The notes beneath the pieces are model-generated. The model did no database searches and was not told where the DNA came from. It was given only the letters and a program-made list of their open reading frames with translations. Of a stretch of 48,430 nucleotides of DNA, positions 24,634-34,127 are shown piece after piece. Every line of letters starts with the position of its first letter. Within the stretch, counting starts at the first letter, position 1. The position numbers and the translations under genes are program-made. The stretch comes from Mycobacterium sp. 1164985.4 (lineage in GTDB: Bacteria > Actinomycetota > Actinomycetes > Mycobacteriales > Mycobacteriaceae), in NCBI RefSeq assembly GCF_001668575.1, contig NZ_LZMD01000059.1:1-48430 (forward strand). Direction: 5' to 3'.

Positions 24634-25004
24634 TCGTGACGAGTCGTATCGACCGAATTCTGGACGACGCCCGCGCCCGGCTGCGCCGGTTGCCGGCTTC
24701 CGAGGTGCCCGCGGCGTTGGACCGCGGCGCGATCCTGGTCGACATCCGGCCTCAGGCTCAGCGCGCCCGCGAGGGGGAGGTGGATCAGGCGTTGGTGATC
24801 GAGCGCAATGTGCTCGAGTGGCGCTGCGATCCGACCAGCGACGCCCGGTTGCCGCAGGCCGTCGACGACGATGTCGAATGGGTGGTGCTGTGCTCGGAGG
24901 GCTACACCTCGAGCCTGGCGGCGGCGTCGCTAGTCGACCTCGGGCTGCACCGCGCGACCGATGTCATCGGCGGATATCACGCGTTGAAGACCGTGCTGGC
25001 TTAA
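24630..25004 (+). CDS. Rhodanese-like sulfurtransferase (Rv1066-like)
   Basis: 124 residues from ATG 24630, which overlaps the dioxygenase stop; GGAGG is 2-3 nt further up within that gene. Single rhodanese domain: ILVDIRPQAQRAREGEVDQA, and active-site loop VVLCSEGYTSSLAA with Cys88, ending IGGYHALK. It probably carries persulfide sulfur. Its stop shares TTAA with the convergent gene. Confidence 0.92.
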   Translation: MIVTSRIDRILDDARARLRRLPASEVPAALDRGAILVDIRPQAQRAREGEVDQALVIERNVLEWRCDPTSDARLPQAVDDDVEWVVLCSEGYTSSLAAASLVDLGLHRATDVIGGYHALKTVLA

Positions 25005-26719
25005 GCGTTCTCGTCGTTCGACAGCAGCGGCCGGAGGCGCTCGGTTTTCTCTGGAGTCCAGCCCGGCGGCTGCAGAATCGCCGCCCACGCGTTGGCCACA
25101 TCCTTGACGTAGACGTGACCGTGACCGTCGGGCACGTCGACCGCCACCGCCATGTCCGCCGACACCTGGAGGAACGTCACCACCGGAATCCACTGCATCC
25201 GACCGGAGACGTCGTATCCGCGCGGCTCCTTGAGCCAATCCGGTTCGGCGAACAGCAGATCCGGGTTGAACCACGCGATCGGGTCCGAGGCGTGCTGCAG
25301 GTACACCACCCGCGGGTTGTCCCACGGTGCGTCGGGGCGGGCCAGATTCTCGGCGCGCGCGGCGAAATGCACACTCTCACCGTTGTCGTAGATCGGCAGC
25401 CACATCGGCGAGCCGGGGTCGCGGTCGCGGGTCAGCTGCGTCCAGATCGTGTTGTTGAAGGTCGGACCGCTGAACAGGGCGCCGTCCGTGCGGGCGACGA
25501 GATTGTTGAGCGCGAGGAACGGCGCTTCGCCGCCGAACGATCCGAGGCTCTCTCCGAAGACGACCAGGCGCGGTCGCTGTCCTTCTGGCATTTCGCGGAT
25601 CAGCGCGTCGACTGCCTCGAACAACGCCTGGCCCGCCTGGCGCGCGTTCTCCTTGTCGACGAGGAACGACAACCAGCTCGGCAGGAACGAATACTGCATC
25701 GACACGATCGCGGTGTCGCCGTTGTACATGTATTCCAGCGCCGAGGCCTCGGCCTCGTTGATCCACCCGGTGCCGGTGGTGGTGGCCACGGCGACGACGT
25801 CACGGTCCAGGCCGCCCGTGCGCTGGAGTTCGCGGGCTGCCAACTCCGCGGTGGCCCTGATGCCGTCCGCGGAATGCAGACCGGCGTAGGCGCGGATGGG
25901 CTCGACGGCCGGCCGCCCGTTGAACGCCGTCAACTCGTCGACCGTCGGCCCGGCGGCCACGAACACCCTGCCTTGGTGGCCGAGCGACTCCCAGCTGACC
26001 AGCGATCCGGGGCCGCCGGAGCGTAACGGTGAAGTGGGCGCGGGGAAGTCGGGATCGGTTTCGTCATTGACCGCGGCGAACGTGCGGTTCATGGTGCTCA
26101 TCGCGAAGCGTACGACGACGCCGTTCAGTAGGGCGATCGTGAGCGCGAGCAACGCCACCACGACCACGACCGCCGAGACCCTCGGTGGTGCAACGCGTTC
26201 GAGCTGGCGCACCAGGAACCGGACGAGCTTGCCGATCAACTGTCCGATCTCGACGAGCACGAACAGCGTCACGATCGACAGCACCGCGGTCAGCGGGTGA
26301 TCCCAAAAGCCCATGCGCGCTACGCCGTTGAGGTCGCGCACCTCGTCCTGCCAGGTGTGGAAGTAGAAGATCATCAGCACCTGGCCGATGACGCCGATGA
26401 CCGCCAGCGCGATCCACGCCTGTCGCGGTGCCGGCGGGGTGGTGTCCCTCGACAGCATGTAGCGCACCAGCCACACCACGAACACGCCGAGCATGTATCC
26501 GAAAGCGCCTGCGGCGCCGCTGACGAGGCCCTGGAACAAGGGGCCGCGGGGCAGCAGTGACGGCGTCAGCGATAACCAGATGAAGACCAGGCCGAGCGCA
26601 GTGCCCGCGAAGGTGTAGCGCCGCACCCACCACGCGGTGCCTTTCGGCTTGTCGGCCGGTTCTTCCCGCACCGGTTCGTCGATCGTCGTATCGGTGGTGT
26701 CGTCGCGGGTGTCTGTCAC
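25001..26719 (-). CDS. Membrane-anchored alpha/beta-hydrolase family protein (Rv1069c-like)
   Basis: 572 residues. An N-terminal half with about five TMs (for example LGLVFIWLSLTPSLLP, AGAFGYMLGVFVVWLVRYML, IALAVIGVIGQVLMIFYF, LTAVLSIVTLFVLVEIG, VVVVVALLALTIALLNGVV) precedes a C-terminal hydrolase-like domain whose nucleophile motif is VVFGESLGSFG and whose last His may be in PDGHGHVY. Typical of the paired Abhydrolase_9 domains in mycobacteria. Substrate unknown. Third gene after echA9 and echA8, 9 bp downstream. Confidence 0.87.
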   Translation of the reverse strand: MTDTRDDTTDTTIDEPVREEPADKPKGTAWWVRRYTFAGTALGLVFIWLSLTPSLLPRGPLFQGLVSGAAGAFGYMLGVFVVWLVRYMLSRDTTPPAPRQAWIALAVIGVIGQVLMIFYFHTWQDEVRDLNGVARMGFWDHPLTAVLSIVTLFVLVEIGQLIGKLVRFLVRQLERVAPPRVSAVVVVVALLALTIALLNGVVVRFAMSTMNRTFAAVNDETDPDFPAPTSPLRSGGPGSLVSWESLGHQGRVFVAAGPTVDELTAFNGRPAVEPIRAYAGLHSADGIRATAELAARELQRTGGLDRDVVAVATTTGTGWINEAEASALEYMYNGDTAIVSMQYSFLPSWLSFLVDKENARQAGQALFEAVDALIREMPEGQRPRLVVFGESLGSFGGEAPFLALNNLVARTDGALFSGPTFNNTIWTQLTRDRDPGSPMWLPIYDNGESVHFAARAENLARPDAPWDNPRVVYLQHASDPIAWFNPDLLFAEPDWLKEPRGYDVSGRMQWIPVVTFLQVSADMAVAVDVPDGHGHVYVKDVANAWAAILQPPGWTPEKTERLRPLLSNDENA

Positions 26720-26728
26720 CCCCGAAGA

Positions 26729-27514
26729 TTAACGGTGGCGGAAGTTCGGTGGGCGTTTCTCGGTGAACGCGTTCATGCCCTCGGTCTGGTCCTCGGTCGC
26801 GAACGCCGAGTGGAACAGCCGACGTTCGTACAGAAGTCCCTCGGCCAGCGTGGATTCGAAGGCGCGGTTGACGGCTTCCTTGGCCATCCGGGAGGCCGAC
26901 AGCGACATCCCAGCGATGGTCTTGGCGACGGCGTTGGCCTCGTCGAGCAGCGTGTCGGCGGGCACCACCCGCGACACCAGCCCCGCGCGCTCGGCCTCCT
27001 CGGCGTCCATGTTGCGACCGGTCAGGATCAGGTCCATCGCTTTGGCCTTGCCGATGGCGCGGGTGAGTCGCTGCGAACCGCCCATACCGGGCAGCACGCC
27101 GAGTTTGATCTCGGGCTGGCCGAATTTCGCGGTGTCGGCTGCGATCAGCAGATCGCACATCATCGCCAACTCGCATCCGCCCCCGAGCGCGTATCCGGCG
27201 ACGGCCGCGATCGTGGGGGTGCGGGTCGCCGCGAACTTGCCCCAGGCAGCGAAGAAGTCGCTGGAGAAGACATCGGCGAACGACAGGCTCGACATCTCCT
27301 TGATGTCCGCCCCGGCGGCGAAGGCCTTCTCGTTGCCGGTGATGATGATGGCGCCGATCGCCGGGTCATTGTCTAATTCGGCTGCCACGGAGGTGACTTC
27401 GTGCATCACCTGGCTGTTCAGCGCATTGAGCGCCTTGGGCCGGTTCAGGGTGATGGTCGCGACGCGGTCGTCCCGCGCGACAACGATGGTGGAGAAGCTG
27501 GTCTCGTCGCTCAT
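26729..27514 (-). CDS. echA8: Enoyl-CoA hydratase
   Basis: 261 residues from ATG 27514, 1 bp after the echA9 stop. Crotonase fold with oxyanion-hole strand [24 protein letters not shown] (first catalytic Glu) and [20 protein letters not shown] (second catalytic Glu), so it should hydrate trans-2-enoyl-CoA in beta-oxidation. Matches M. tuberculosis EchA8 (Rv1070c) in sequence pattern and place. Confidence 0.94.
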   Translation of the reverse strand: MSDETSFSTIVVARDDRVATITLNRPKALNALNSQVMHEVTSVAAELDNDPAIGAIIITGNEKAFAAGADIKEMSSLSFADVFSSDFFAAWGKFAATRTPTIAAVAGYALGGGCELAMMCDLLIAADTAKFGQPEIKLGVLPGMGGSQRLTRAIGKAKAMDLILTGRNMDAEEAERAGLVSRVVPADTLLDEANAVAKTIAGMSLSASRMAKEAVNRAFESTLAEGLLYERRLFHSAFATEDQTEGMNAFTEKRPPNFRHR

Positions 27515-27515
27515 T

Positions 27516-28559
27516 TCAAAACTCCAGTTCGCGATCGGCCGGCGTGAAGTACTCCTCGACGTCGGCGGTGGTGACCGCCGCCAGCGAGGCGGGCGACCAT
27601 TTCGGGTTGCGGTCCTTGTCGACGACCTGGGCGCGGATGCCCTCGACGAAATCGTGGGAGCGCAGGGCCCCGCACGACGTCCGGTACTCCTGCCGTAGCA
27701 CGTCTTCGAGTGTGGCGAGTTCGCCGGCGCGGCGCAGGGCTTCCAGCGTGACGGAAACCGAGAGGGGGGAGCGGGTCTCGATGAGGTCGGCCGCCTCGGC
27801 GGCGGCATCGCCACGGCCGCGCAGCGCGGCGACGATGTCGAGCGCGGATTCGCCCGCGTAGCACTCGTCAATCCATTCGCGCTGGCGCACAAGGTTGCTC
27901 GGCGGTGGCTCGGTCGCGTGGGCGGCGAGTGCGGTGTCGATGCCGTCTGCGACGATCGCGGCCTTGAAATCGGCGAGCCTGTCGTGGGGGACGAAATGGT
28001 CAGCGAAGCCCATCGCGATGGCGTCGGCGCCGTCGAAGTTCGCGCCCGTGAGCGCGGCGTGGTAGCCGAGCCGGCCGGGAGCGCGCGAGAGGATCAGTTG
28101 GCCGCCGACGTCGGGAACGAAGCCGATGCCGACCTCGGGCATCGCCATCTTGGTGGTGTCGGTGACCACGCGCACGTTGCCGTGTGCGCTGACCCCGACG
28201 CCGCCGCCCATGACGATGCCGTCCATCAGGGCGACATACGGTTTGGCGAACCGGCCGATCTGGGCGTTGAGGAGGTATTCGTCGTACCAGAATTCCCGCG
28301 CTTCGCGGCCCTTCTCGGAGCCTTCCGCCCGGGCGCTGTGGTAGAGCGCGACGATGTCGCCGCCCGCGCACAGGCCGCGCTCGCCTGCGCCGTCGACGAC
28401 CACAGCGGTGACGGCGTCGTCGCTGGACCACTCGGCGAGCACGCGCGCCATGGTCGCAACCATGGAGTGGTTCAGCGAGTTGATGGCCTTGGGCCGATTG
28501 AGGGTGATCAGGCCGACCCCGCGGTCGACTGTTACTAGGACATCCTCGTTTTCGCCCAC
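27516..28559 (-). CDS. echA9: 3-hydroxyisobutyryl-CoA hydrolase-type crotonase
   Basis: 347 residues from GTG 28559, 8 nt after TACATT (28568-28573 reversed) with no Shine-Dalgarno, hence probably leaderless. Crotonase core with [48 protein letters not shown], then a C-terminal domain ([40 protein letters not shown]) typical of HIBYL-CoA hydrolases of valine degradation. Named echA9 from order (Rv1071c). Leads the echA9-echA8-hydrolase operon. Confidence 0.93.
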   Translation of the reverse strand: MGENEDVLVTVDRGVGLITLNRPKAINSLNHSMVATMARVLAEWSSDDAVTAVVVDGAGERGLCAGGDIVALYHSARAEGSEKGREAREFWYDEYLLNAQIGRFAKPYVALMDGIVMGGGVGVSAHGNVRVVTDTTKMAMPEVGIGFVPDVGGQLILSRAPGRLGYHAALTGANFDGADAIAMGFADHFVPHDRLADFKAAIVADGIDTALAAHATEPPPSNLVRQREWIDECYAGESALDIVAALRGRGDAAAEAADLIETRSPLSVSVTLEALRRAGELATLEDVLRQEYRTSCGALRSHDFVEGIRAQVVDKDRNPKWSPASLAAVTTADVEEYFTPADRELEF

Positions 28560-28725
28560 GGGTATGCAATGTAGAACGTCGCCCGACCTGCGATTGCTTT
28601 GGGTAGGGTTTCCTGGGAACAAGCTGGGAAAGTTCGACGGCGTTGCCGGGAACCGAACCAGGGACACGGATCGTTGACGGTGTGTTCGCCGATTGACGAT
28701 CGACTTCACACGAGAGGAACCGACG

Positions 28726-29580
28726 GTGCGGGAATCCAGCAACCCCGTATTTCGCACCCTGCCAAGGACGCAGGGCGGATATGCGCAATTCGGTACCGGG
28801 GCCGCCGGCTACGGTACGCAGGCGGTACACGCCGACCCCTATGTGACGCAGTACCCGGAGCAGCGGCAGGCGGGTGTTGCGCGGCCGCTGACCATCGATG
28901 ACGTCGTCACCAAGACGGGTGTCACGCTCGCGGTGCTGTCGGCCGTCGCGGTCGTCTCGTACTTCCTGGTTGCGCAGAACATCGGCCTCGCCATGCCGTT
29001 CACCTTGGTGGGCGCGCTCGGCGGGTTGGTCCTGGTGCTGATCGCTACGTTCGGCCGCAAGCAGGACAACCCGGGCATCGTGTTGAGCTATGCGGCGCTC
29101 GAGGGCCTCTTCCTCGGTGCGTTCTCGTTCGTGGTGGCCAACCTGATGGTGTCGGGCGTCAGCGCCGGCGCGCTGATCAGCCAGGCCGTACTGGGGACCA
29201 TCGGCGTGTTCGCGGGCATGCTCGTGGTCTACAAGACCGGCGCCATCCGCGTGACGCCGAAGTTCACCCGCTTCATCGTGGCCAGCCTGTTCGGCGTCGT
29301 CGTGCTGATGCTGGGCAACCTGGTGCTGGCGCTGTTCGGTGTCGGCGGCGGTGAAGGACTCGGCCTGCGCAGTGGCGGTCCGCTCGCCATCGTATTCTCG
29401 CTGGTCTGCATCGGTCTGGCGGCGTTCAGCTTCCTGATCGACTTCGATGCGGCCGACCAGATGATCCGCGCCGGTGCACCGGAGAAGGCGGCGTGGGGCA
29501 TTGCGCTCGGCCTGACCGTGACGCTGGTCTGGCTGTACATCGAGATCCTGCGCCTGCTGTCGTACTTCAACAGCGACTAG
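28726..29580 (+). CDS. Bax inhibitor-1 / YccA-like membrane protein (Rv1072-like)
   Basis: 284 residues from GTG 28726 with GAGAGGA 8 nt upstream. A 70-residue cytoplasmic N-terminus is followed by seven hydrophobic segments (TGVTLAVLSAVAVVSYFLVA to LGLTVTLVWLYIEILRLLSYF). The ending IEILRLLSYFN and a FDAADQMI segment are usual for the actinobacterial YccA/Bax-inhibitor-like family. Function unsettled; related proteins are proposed calcium/proton channels. A strong terminator follows the stop. Confidence 0.9.
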   Translation: MRESSNPVFRTLPRTQGGYAQFGTGAAGYGTQAVHADPYVTQYPEQRQAGVARPLTIDDVVTKTGVTLAVLSAVAVVSYFLVAQNIGLAMPFTLVGALGGLVLVLIATFGRKQDNPGIVLSYAALEGLFLGAFSFVVANLMVSGVSAGALISQAVLGTIGVFAGMLVVYKTGAIRVTPKFTRFIVASLFGVVVLMLGNLVLALFGVGGGEGLGLRSGGPLAIVFSLVCIGLAAFSFLIDFDAADQMIRAGAPEKAAWGIALGLTVTLVWLYIEILRLLSYFNSD

Positions 29581-29590
29581 CAGACTCACG

Positions 29591-29624
29591 AAAAGGCCCG
29601 GCACGAAACGTGCCGGGCCTTTTT
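29591..29624 (+). terminator. Intrinsic terminator after the Bax-inhibitor-like gene
   Basis: Perfect 11-bp stem GGCCCGGCACG / CGTGCCGGGCC with an AAA loop (29595-29619), then five T; an A-tract on the 5' side also makes it usable in reverse. The clearest factor-independent terminator in the window. Confidence 0.95.
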
Positions 29625-29707
29625 CGTTTGCGGCGGTTATCCACAGAGCCGTCGCTACGGCTGTTCGATGGCGCGGATCTGTCGGTTCGGTCATCTTCAG
29701 TGCGCCT

Positions 29708-30571
29708 ATGGAGACGCCGTTTGTCGGGAGTGAAGCGTTGCGCGATGGCCTTGTCGCCAACAAGTACCAGCTGCGGACCCGATATCGACTCTTGTACCCC
29801 GACGTCTACCTCGACGGCGGTGGGGTGCCGAACTTGGCGCAACGGACGACCGCGGCCTGGTTGTGGACTCGTCGGCGGGGCGTGGTCGCCGGCCTCGCCG
29901 CCGCTGCGCTACACAGTTCGAAGTACATCGCCGATGATGTTGCGATCGAACTGATCTGGTCGAATCCGCGTGCGCCTCGCGGGATCGTGACACGACGAGA
30001 CCGACTGCTCAGCGATGAACGGCAGGACTTGGCCGGCATACCCGTCACCACGCCGGAGCGCACGGCGTTCGATCTCGCCCGGCTCACTCGCGGCGATCGG
30101 GCCGTCGCCCGACTCGATGCGCTGGGCAATGCGACGGGTCTCGACCCTGGCGCGGTTACCGAGCTCGCCATTCGACACCGTGGGTCGCCGGGGGTTCCGC
30201 GAATATCACCCATGCTCAAGCTCTATGACCCCGGCGCGGAGTCGCCCCGCGAAACGCGGTTGCGCCTCTTGCTGATTCGAGCGGGTTTTCCAAGACCGCG
30301 CACGCAGATACCCGTGTATGACGACTTCGGTCGGCCGCGATACCGACTCGACATGGGTTGGGACGACGTGATGATCGCGGTCGAATACGACGGCGAGCTG
30401 CACCGTCTCCCGTCACGGCTGGGGAGGGACATCGTGCGATCGGAGTTCATCGCCTATCGGGGATGGACGCACATTCGCGTTGTCGCAGGCGATCACCCCG
30501 CCGACATCATCAATCGAGTGCGGCGGGCGTGGGACGCTAGTGTGCACTCAGATCGCGAAATAGCCTCGTAA
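29708..30571 (+). CDS. DUF559-type putative endonuclease with AbiEi-like N-terminal part (Rv1073-like)
   Basis: 287 residues. N-terminal half: YRLLYPDVYLDGGG, AAALHSSKYIADDVAIEL, GIPVTTPERTAFDLARL, a pattern shared with AbiEi/type IV antitoxin-like proteins. C-terminal half (about 185-275): ETRLRLLLIRAGFPRPRTQI, RYRLDMGWDDVMIAVEYDG, RSEFIAYRGWTHIRV, a Vsr/DUF559 PD-(D/E)xK-like fold with Glu, Asp and ExD candidates. Family is multicopy in mycobacteria; activity unproven. Its last 12 codons lie in the left arm of a large inverted repeat. Confidence 0.78.
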   Translation: METPFVGSEALRDGLVANKYQLRTRYRLLYPDVYLDGGGVPNLAQRTTAAWLWTRRRGVVAGLAAAALHSSKYIADDVAIELIWSNPRAPRGIVTRRDRLLSDERQDLAGIPVTTPERTAFDLARLTRGDRAVARLDALGNATGLDPGAVTELAIRHRGSPGVPRISPMLKLYDPGAESPRETRLRLLLIRAGFPRPRTQIPVYDDFGRPRYRLDMGWDDVMIAVEYDGELHRLPSRLGRDIVRSEFIAYRGWTHIRVVAGDHPADIINRVRRAWDASVHSDREIAS

Positions 30572-30604
30572 AGAGTAAATCTGCGATCTGAACGCACACT
30601 AGCG
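30535..30604. repeat. 70-bp inverted repeat between the nuclease gene and fadA3
   Basis: Outer arms CGCTAGTGTGC (30535-30545) and GCACACTAGCG (30594-30604) are perfect complements. After a symmetric 3-nt mismatch, inner arms CAGATCGC (30549-30556) and GCGATCTG (30583-30590) pair again, leaving a 26-nt AT-rich centre. It spans the nuclease stop and ends 11 bp before the fadA3 stop, so it could be a bidirectional terminator or a REP-like element. Confidence 0.85.
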
Positions 30605-30614
30605 CCAAAAAGAG

Positions 30615-31832
30615 CTAGGAGAGGCGCTCGAGCACCATCGCCATGCCCTGGCCGCCGCCGACGCACATCGTCTCGAGACCGAACGTCTTGTCGTAGGTCG
30701 TCAGGTTGTTCAGCAGCGTGGCTGTGATCCGTGCACCGGTCATGCCGAACGGATGGCCCAGCGCGATCGCGCCGCCCGAGACGTTGAGCTTGTCCTCGTC
30801 CATTCCGAGTTCGCGCGCCGAGCCGAGCACCTGGACCGCGAACGCCTCGTTGATCTCGTAGAGGTCGATATCGCCGATCGACATCCCGGCGTTGGCGAGC
30901 GCCTTCTTCGTCGCCTCGATCGGGCCCAGCCCCATGATCTCCGGCGACAACCCGCTCACGCCCGTCGAGACGACGCGCGCCAGCGGCGTGAGGCCCAGTT
31001 CGCGAGCCTTGGTGTCCGACATGATCACCACCGCCGCGGCACCGTCGTTCAACGGGCACGCGTTGCCGGCGGTGATGGTGCCGTTCGGCCGGAACACCGG
31101 CTTGAGTTGGCTGATCTTCTCGTAGGTGGTGCCCGCACGCGGACCGTCGTCCTTGGACACCACGGTGCCGTCGGGCAGGGTCACCGGGACGATCTCGCGC
31201 TCGAAGAAGCCGTTCTTGATGGCCTCCTCGGCGCGGTTCTGCGACCGGACACCCCAGTGGTCCTGGTCCTCGCGGCTGATGCCGGTGTGCAGCGCGACGT
31301 TCTCCGCGGTCTGGCCCATCGCGATGTACACATCAGGCAGCACGCCGTCCTCACGCGGGTCGTGCCACTCCTCGGCGCCCGCGGCCGCCTGGTCCGAGCG
31401 GGCCATGGCGTCGGCGAACAACGGGTTCTTGCTGTCCGGCCAGCCGTCGGCCGTGCCCTTCGGGAACCGCGAAACCGTCTCCACGCCAGCCGATATGAAC
31501 GCGTGCCCCTCACCGGCCTTGATCGCGTGGAACGCCATCCGGGTGGTCTGCAGCGACGACGAGCAGTAGCGATTCACCGTCGTCCCGGGCAGGAAGTCGT
31601 AACCGAGCTGGACGGCGACCGCTCTGCCGATGTTGAAACCGGCCTCGCCTGCGGGCTGCCCGCAGCCCATGATCAGGTCGTCGATCTCGCGCGGATCCAG
31701 CGCGGGCACTTTGTCCAGCGCCGCGCGCACCATCTGCGCGGCCAGGTCGTCGGGCCGGATGTCGACAAGTGAACCCTTCGCGGCGCGGCCGATCGGCGAC
31801 CGCGCGGTCGCGACAATGACGGCTTCAGGCAT
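30615..31832 (-). CDS. fadA3: Acetyl-CoA acetyltransferase / thiolase
   Basis: 405 residues from ATG 31832 with GAGGAG upstream. Thiolase with nucleophile Cys90 (VNRYCSSSLQT), His in GGAIALGHPFGMTGAR and second Cys in ETMCVGGGQGMA, so it can cleave 3-ketoacyl-CoA or condense acetyl-CoA. Named by synteny with Rv1074c. Single gene facing the nuclease gene. Confidence 0.93.
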   Translation of the reverse strand: MPEAVIVATARSPIGRAAKGSLVDIRPDDLAAQMVRAALDKVPALDPREIDDLIMGCGQPAGEAGFNIGRAVAVQLGYDFLPGTTVNRYCSSSLQTTRMAFHAIKAGEGHAFISAGVETVSRFPKGTADGWPDSKNPLFADAMARSDQAAAGAEEWHDPREDGVLPDVYIAMGQTAENVALHTGISREDQDHWGVRSQNRAEEAIKNGFFEREIVPVTLPDGTVVSKDDGPRAGTTYEKISQLKPVFRPNGTITAGNACPLNDGAAAVVIMSDTKARELGLTPLARVVSTGVSGLSPEIMGLGPIEATKKALANAGMSIGDIDLYEINEAFAVQVLGSARELGMDEDKLNVSGGAIALGHPFGMTGARITATLLNNLTTYDKTFGLETMCVGGGQGMAMVLERLS

Positions 31833-31866
31833 GGTGTCTCCTCGCATCGGTGGCTATGAGGAGAAC

Positions 31867-32820
31867 CTAGCTCGCCGACGCCACGATGGGTGCGGGGACC
31901 CCAGTCGAGCGGCGCCACAGCCTGCTCAGCCCGCCGACCCGGGCCAGCAGGGCGAAGCCTTCGCCCGAGCGCGTCCGCCACGGCAACTCCGGCGCCACAC
32001 CACCGAGCCAGTCGCTCAACGCATTACACAGAGCGGGCAGCAGTTGCTGGGCGGCGAGCGCATATCCCGCGCCGGACGGATGGAACATGTCGGGCGAGAA
32101 CAGCACGTCGGGGGTGGACCGGAAGTGGGGCGCCAGCAAGTCGGCCAGCGGCACGGGAACGCCGCCCTCGGCTCGCACGGCAGACGTCTGGACGCGCGCC
32201 AGCTGCAGGCCGCGGCTGCGGGTGATCGCGCGCAGGGGTTGCGGTATCGCGGTGATGACGCCGAAGTCCGGGCAGGTCCCGACCACGACGACGGCGCCCG
32301 CAGCGCGTAACCGCCGCACCGCCTTTCCCAGTCGGTGCGCCGACGGCCGGATGCCGTTGGGCCGGGTGATGTCGTTGGCGCCGATCATGATCACCGCCGC
32401 GTCGGGCGGTGGTCCTGCGACGAACATCGCGTCGATCTGGCCCGCCAATCCCTTCGATGTCGCCCCGACAATCGCCTTGGTGCCCAGCCGGATCCGTTTC
32501 CCCGAGACCTCGGCCAGCCCCCGTGCGAGCAGGACCCCGGGCACCTCTTCGGCGGTGCTGGCGCCGTAACCGGTGGCGGTGGAGTCGCCGAACACCATCA
32601 GGTGCAGGTCGAACGGCACGTCACGATGCCACCGCTCGACGGGACCCCCGCCGGGTGAATACACGCCGTCGGCCCGCGGCGGCATGTCCCACGCCTGAGG
32701 GATGACGCGTCGCGCCTGATCGGCCTGCCCGATCAGCAGGTTGCGCGCACAGACGTAAGCGGACCCGATAGTGGCCACGGCCGCAAACGCGATGGTGGTC
32801 GTCCGTCGCGGTGTGCCCAC
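31867..32820 (-). CDS. SGNH/GDSL-type hydrolase with N-terminal anchor (Rv1075c-like)
   Basis: 317 residues from GTG 32820; TAAACT ends 7 nt before it, suggesting a leaderless mRNA. N-terminal hydrophobic segment TTTIAFAAVATIGSAYVC (signal anchor). SGNH blocks: I LMVFGDSTATGYGA (Ser), III VIMIGANDIT (Asn), V DMFHPSGAGYALAA (Asp, His). Probable exported esterase. 34 bp after the start of fadA3 lies its stop, so fadA3 is likely downstream in the same transcript. Confidence 0.9.
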   Translation of the reverse strand: MGTPRRTTTIAFAAVATIGSAYVCARNLLIGQADQARRVIPQAWDMPPRADGVYSPGGGPVERWHRDVPFDLHLMVFGDSTATGYGASTAEEVPGVLLARGLAEVSGKRIRLGTKAIVGATSKGLAGQIDAMFVAGPPPDAAVIMIGANDITRPNGIRPSAHRLGKAVRRLRAAGAVVVVGTCPDFGVITAIPQPLRAITRSRGLQLARVQTSAVRAEGGVPVPLADLLAPHFRSTPDVLFSPDMFHPSGAGYALAAQQLLPALCNALSDWLGGVAPELPWRTRSGEGFALLARVGGLSRLWRRSTGVPAPIVASAS

Positions 32821-32923
32821 GCAAGCAAGTTTAAGGGGGTTTTCTCGGGCTACCCGCGTGGCGAGAAGCGGCAGGGGGTCACATTGCGGTATCAACTCCG
32901 GTATCGAATATGACTCGCTGATT

Positions 32924-32935
32924 GTTGAAATCAAC
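32924..32935. promoter_or_regulatory. Small inverted repeat upstream of lipU
   Basis: GTTGA-AA-TCAAC lies in the 204-bp space between the divergent SGNH hydrolase and lipU, about 90 bp before the lipU start. Arms are only 5 bp, so chance is possible; a TetR-like operator is one reading. Confidence 0.25.
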
Positions 32936-33024
32936 GTATGGTGTCAAGCTAAGGCGCGAGTCACGTCCAGAAAATTAGGCGTACTCAGCACTACCGGCTT
33001 GAAACGTCGGAGGGGGTGGTTGTC

Positions 33025-34086
33025 ATGACCGCACCGAGCAAGATTGGCCCTATTCGCCGGCCAGGAGTACCGCCTGTTCACGCGCGCAAACCGCGCAAAT
33101 TCCCGGTCAGCGACGGCGCGCCGGTAGAAGTTGTCGAAGACGGTCCAAGCCTTGGTGGCCGCCTGGCATCCCTCGCGGCCCTGCTAACGGTGAGACCAAC
33201 GTTAGCTATCGGCAGCTACGCGCCGCGACTGCCTTGGCCCTGGGGTCTGGTCGATTTCGTCTCGCGTATCGCGCGGCCCGCACCAGGCACCGTGCGCGCC
33301 ACGATCTCTTTGCCGAACTGCACCGCGCAACTTGTCCGGGCTCCCGGCGTGCTGCCCGCGGACGGCAAACGCGGCGTCATCCTCTACATGCACGGCGGGG
33401 CCTTCCTGACCTGCGGCGTCAACTCGCACGGCCGACTGGTCCAGGCGCTGTCGGGCTACGCCGACTGCCCGGTGCTGGTCGTCAACTACCGGATGATCCC
33501 GAAGCACTCCGTCGGCATGGCCATCGACGACTGCTACGACGCCTACCAATGGCTGCGAATGCAGGGATACGAACCCGAGCAGGTCGTGCTGGCCGGCGAC
33601 TCGGCGGGCGGCTACCTGGCGCTCGCGCTGTCCGAACGCCTGCAGCGCGAAGGCCTCGAGGGTGAGGTGCCCGCCGCGATGGTGACGATGTCCCCGCTGT
33701 TCGAGATCGACAACGAGGCCCGCGCCAACCACCCGAACATCCGCACCGACGCGATGTTCCCGCCGCGGGCGTTCTACGCGCTGGTCGACCTGATCGAAGA
33801 CGCCGCGAAGCGGAGCAGCAAGGACGGCCCGGCCGAAGAGGTCTACGAGCCGCTCGACCACATCGAGCCCGGGCTGCCCCGGACGCTGATCCACGTCTCA
33901 GGGTCAGAGGTGCTGGTCAGCGACGCCCGCAAGGCCGCGCGGCGGCTGGCCGCCGCTGGTGTACCGGTCGAGGTCCGTGTCTGGCCAGGGCAGATGCACG
34001 TATTCCAGATCGCGGCGCCGATCGTGCCCGAGGCCAAACGCTCACTGCGTCAGATCGGCGACTACATCCGAGAGGCCACCTGGTAA
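33025..34086 (+). CDS. lipU: Lipase/esterase of the hormone-sensitive lipase family
   Basis: 353 residues from ATG 33025 with GGAGGGGG upstream. Alpha/beta-hydrolase with HGGAFLTCG (oxyanion hole HGGxF), nucleophile VLAGDSAGGYLAL (GDSAGG), catalytic Asp/His later (LVSDARKAARRL, GQMHVFQIA). No signal peptide. Matches LipU (Rv1076) by order and pattern; a carboxylesterase acting on short-chain esters in related proteins. Confidence 0.9.
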   Translation: MTAPSKIGPIRRPGVPPVHARKPRKFPVSDGAPVEVVEDGPSLGGRLASLAALLTVRPTLAIGSYAPRLPWPWGLVDFVSRIARPAPGTVRATISLPNCTAQLVRAPGVLPADGKRGVILYMHGGAFLTCGVNSHGRLVQALSGYADCPVLVVNYRMIPKHSVGMAIDDCYDAYQWLRMQGYEPEQVVLAGDSAGGYLALALSERLQREGLEGEVPAAMVTMSPLFEIDNEARANHPNIRTDAMFPPRAFYALVDLIEDAAKRSSKDGPAEEVYEPLDHIEPGLPRTLIHVSGSEVLVSDARKAARRLAAAGVPVEVRVWPGQMHVFQIAAPIVPEAKRSLRQIGDYIREATW

Positions 34087-34127
34087 CCCAGCTGGTGACG
34101 GGGAAAGCCGCCTGACACGATGGAGTC

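Noticed and set aside
29637..29645. TTATCCACA, a perfect E. coli DnaA box
   Set aside because: A single copy with no AT-rich unwinding region, dnaA/dnaN or further boxes nearby; expected by chance.
28000..29763. Minus-strand ORF of 587 codons spanning echA9 and the Bax-inhibitor-like gene
   Set aside because: Low-complexity His/Asp/Arg-rich translation, antisense to a convincing membrane protein and out of frame with echA9.
34094..34114. Short ORF (VTGKAA) before cbs as a leader peptide
   Set aside because: It has no Cys, Ser or Met codons relevant to the pathway and no sign of a promoter placing its start at a 5' end.
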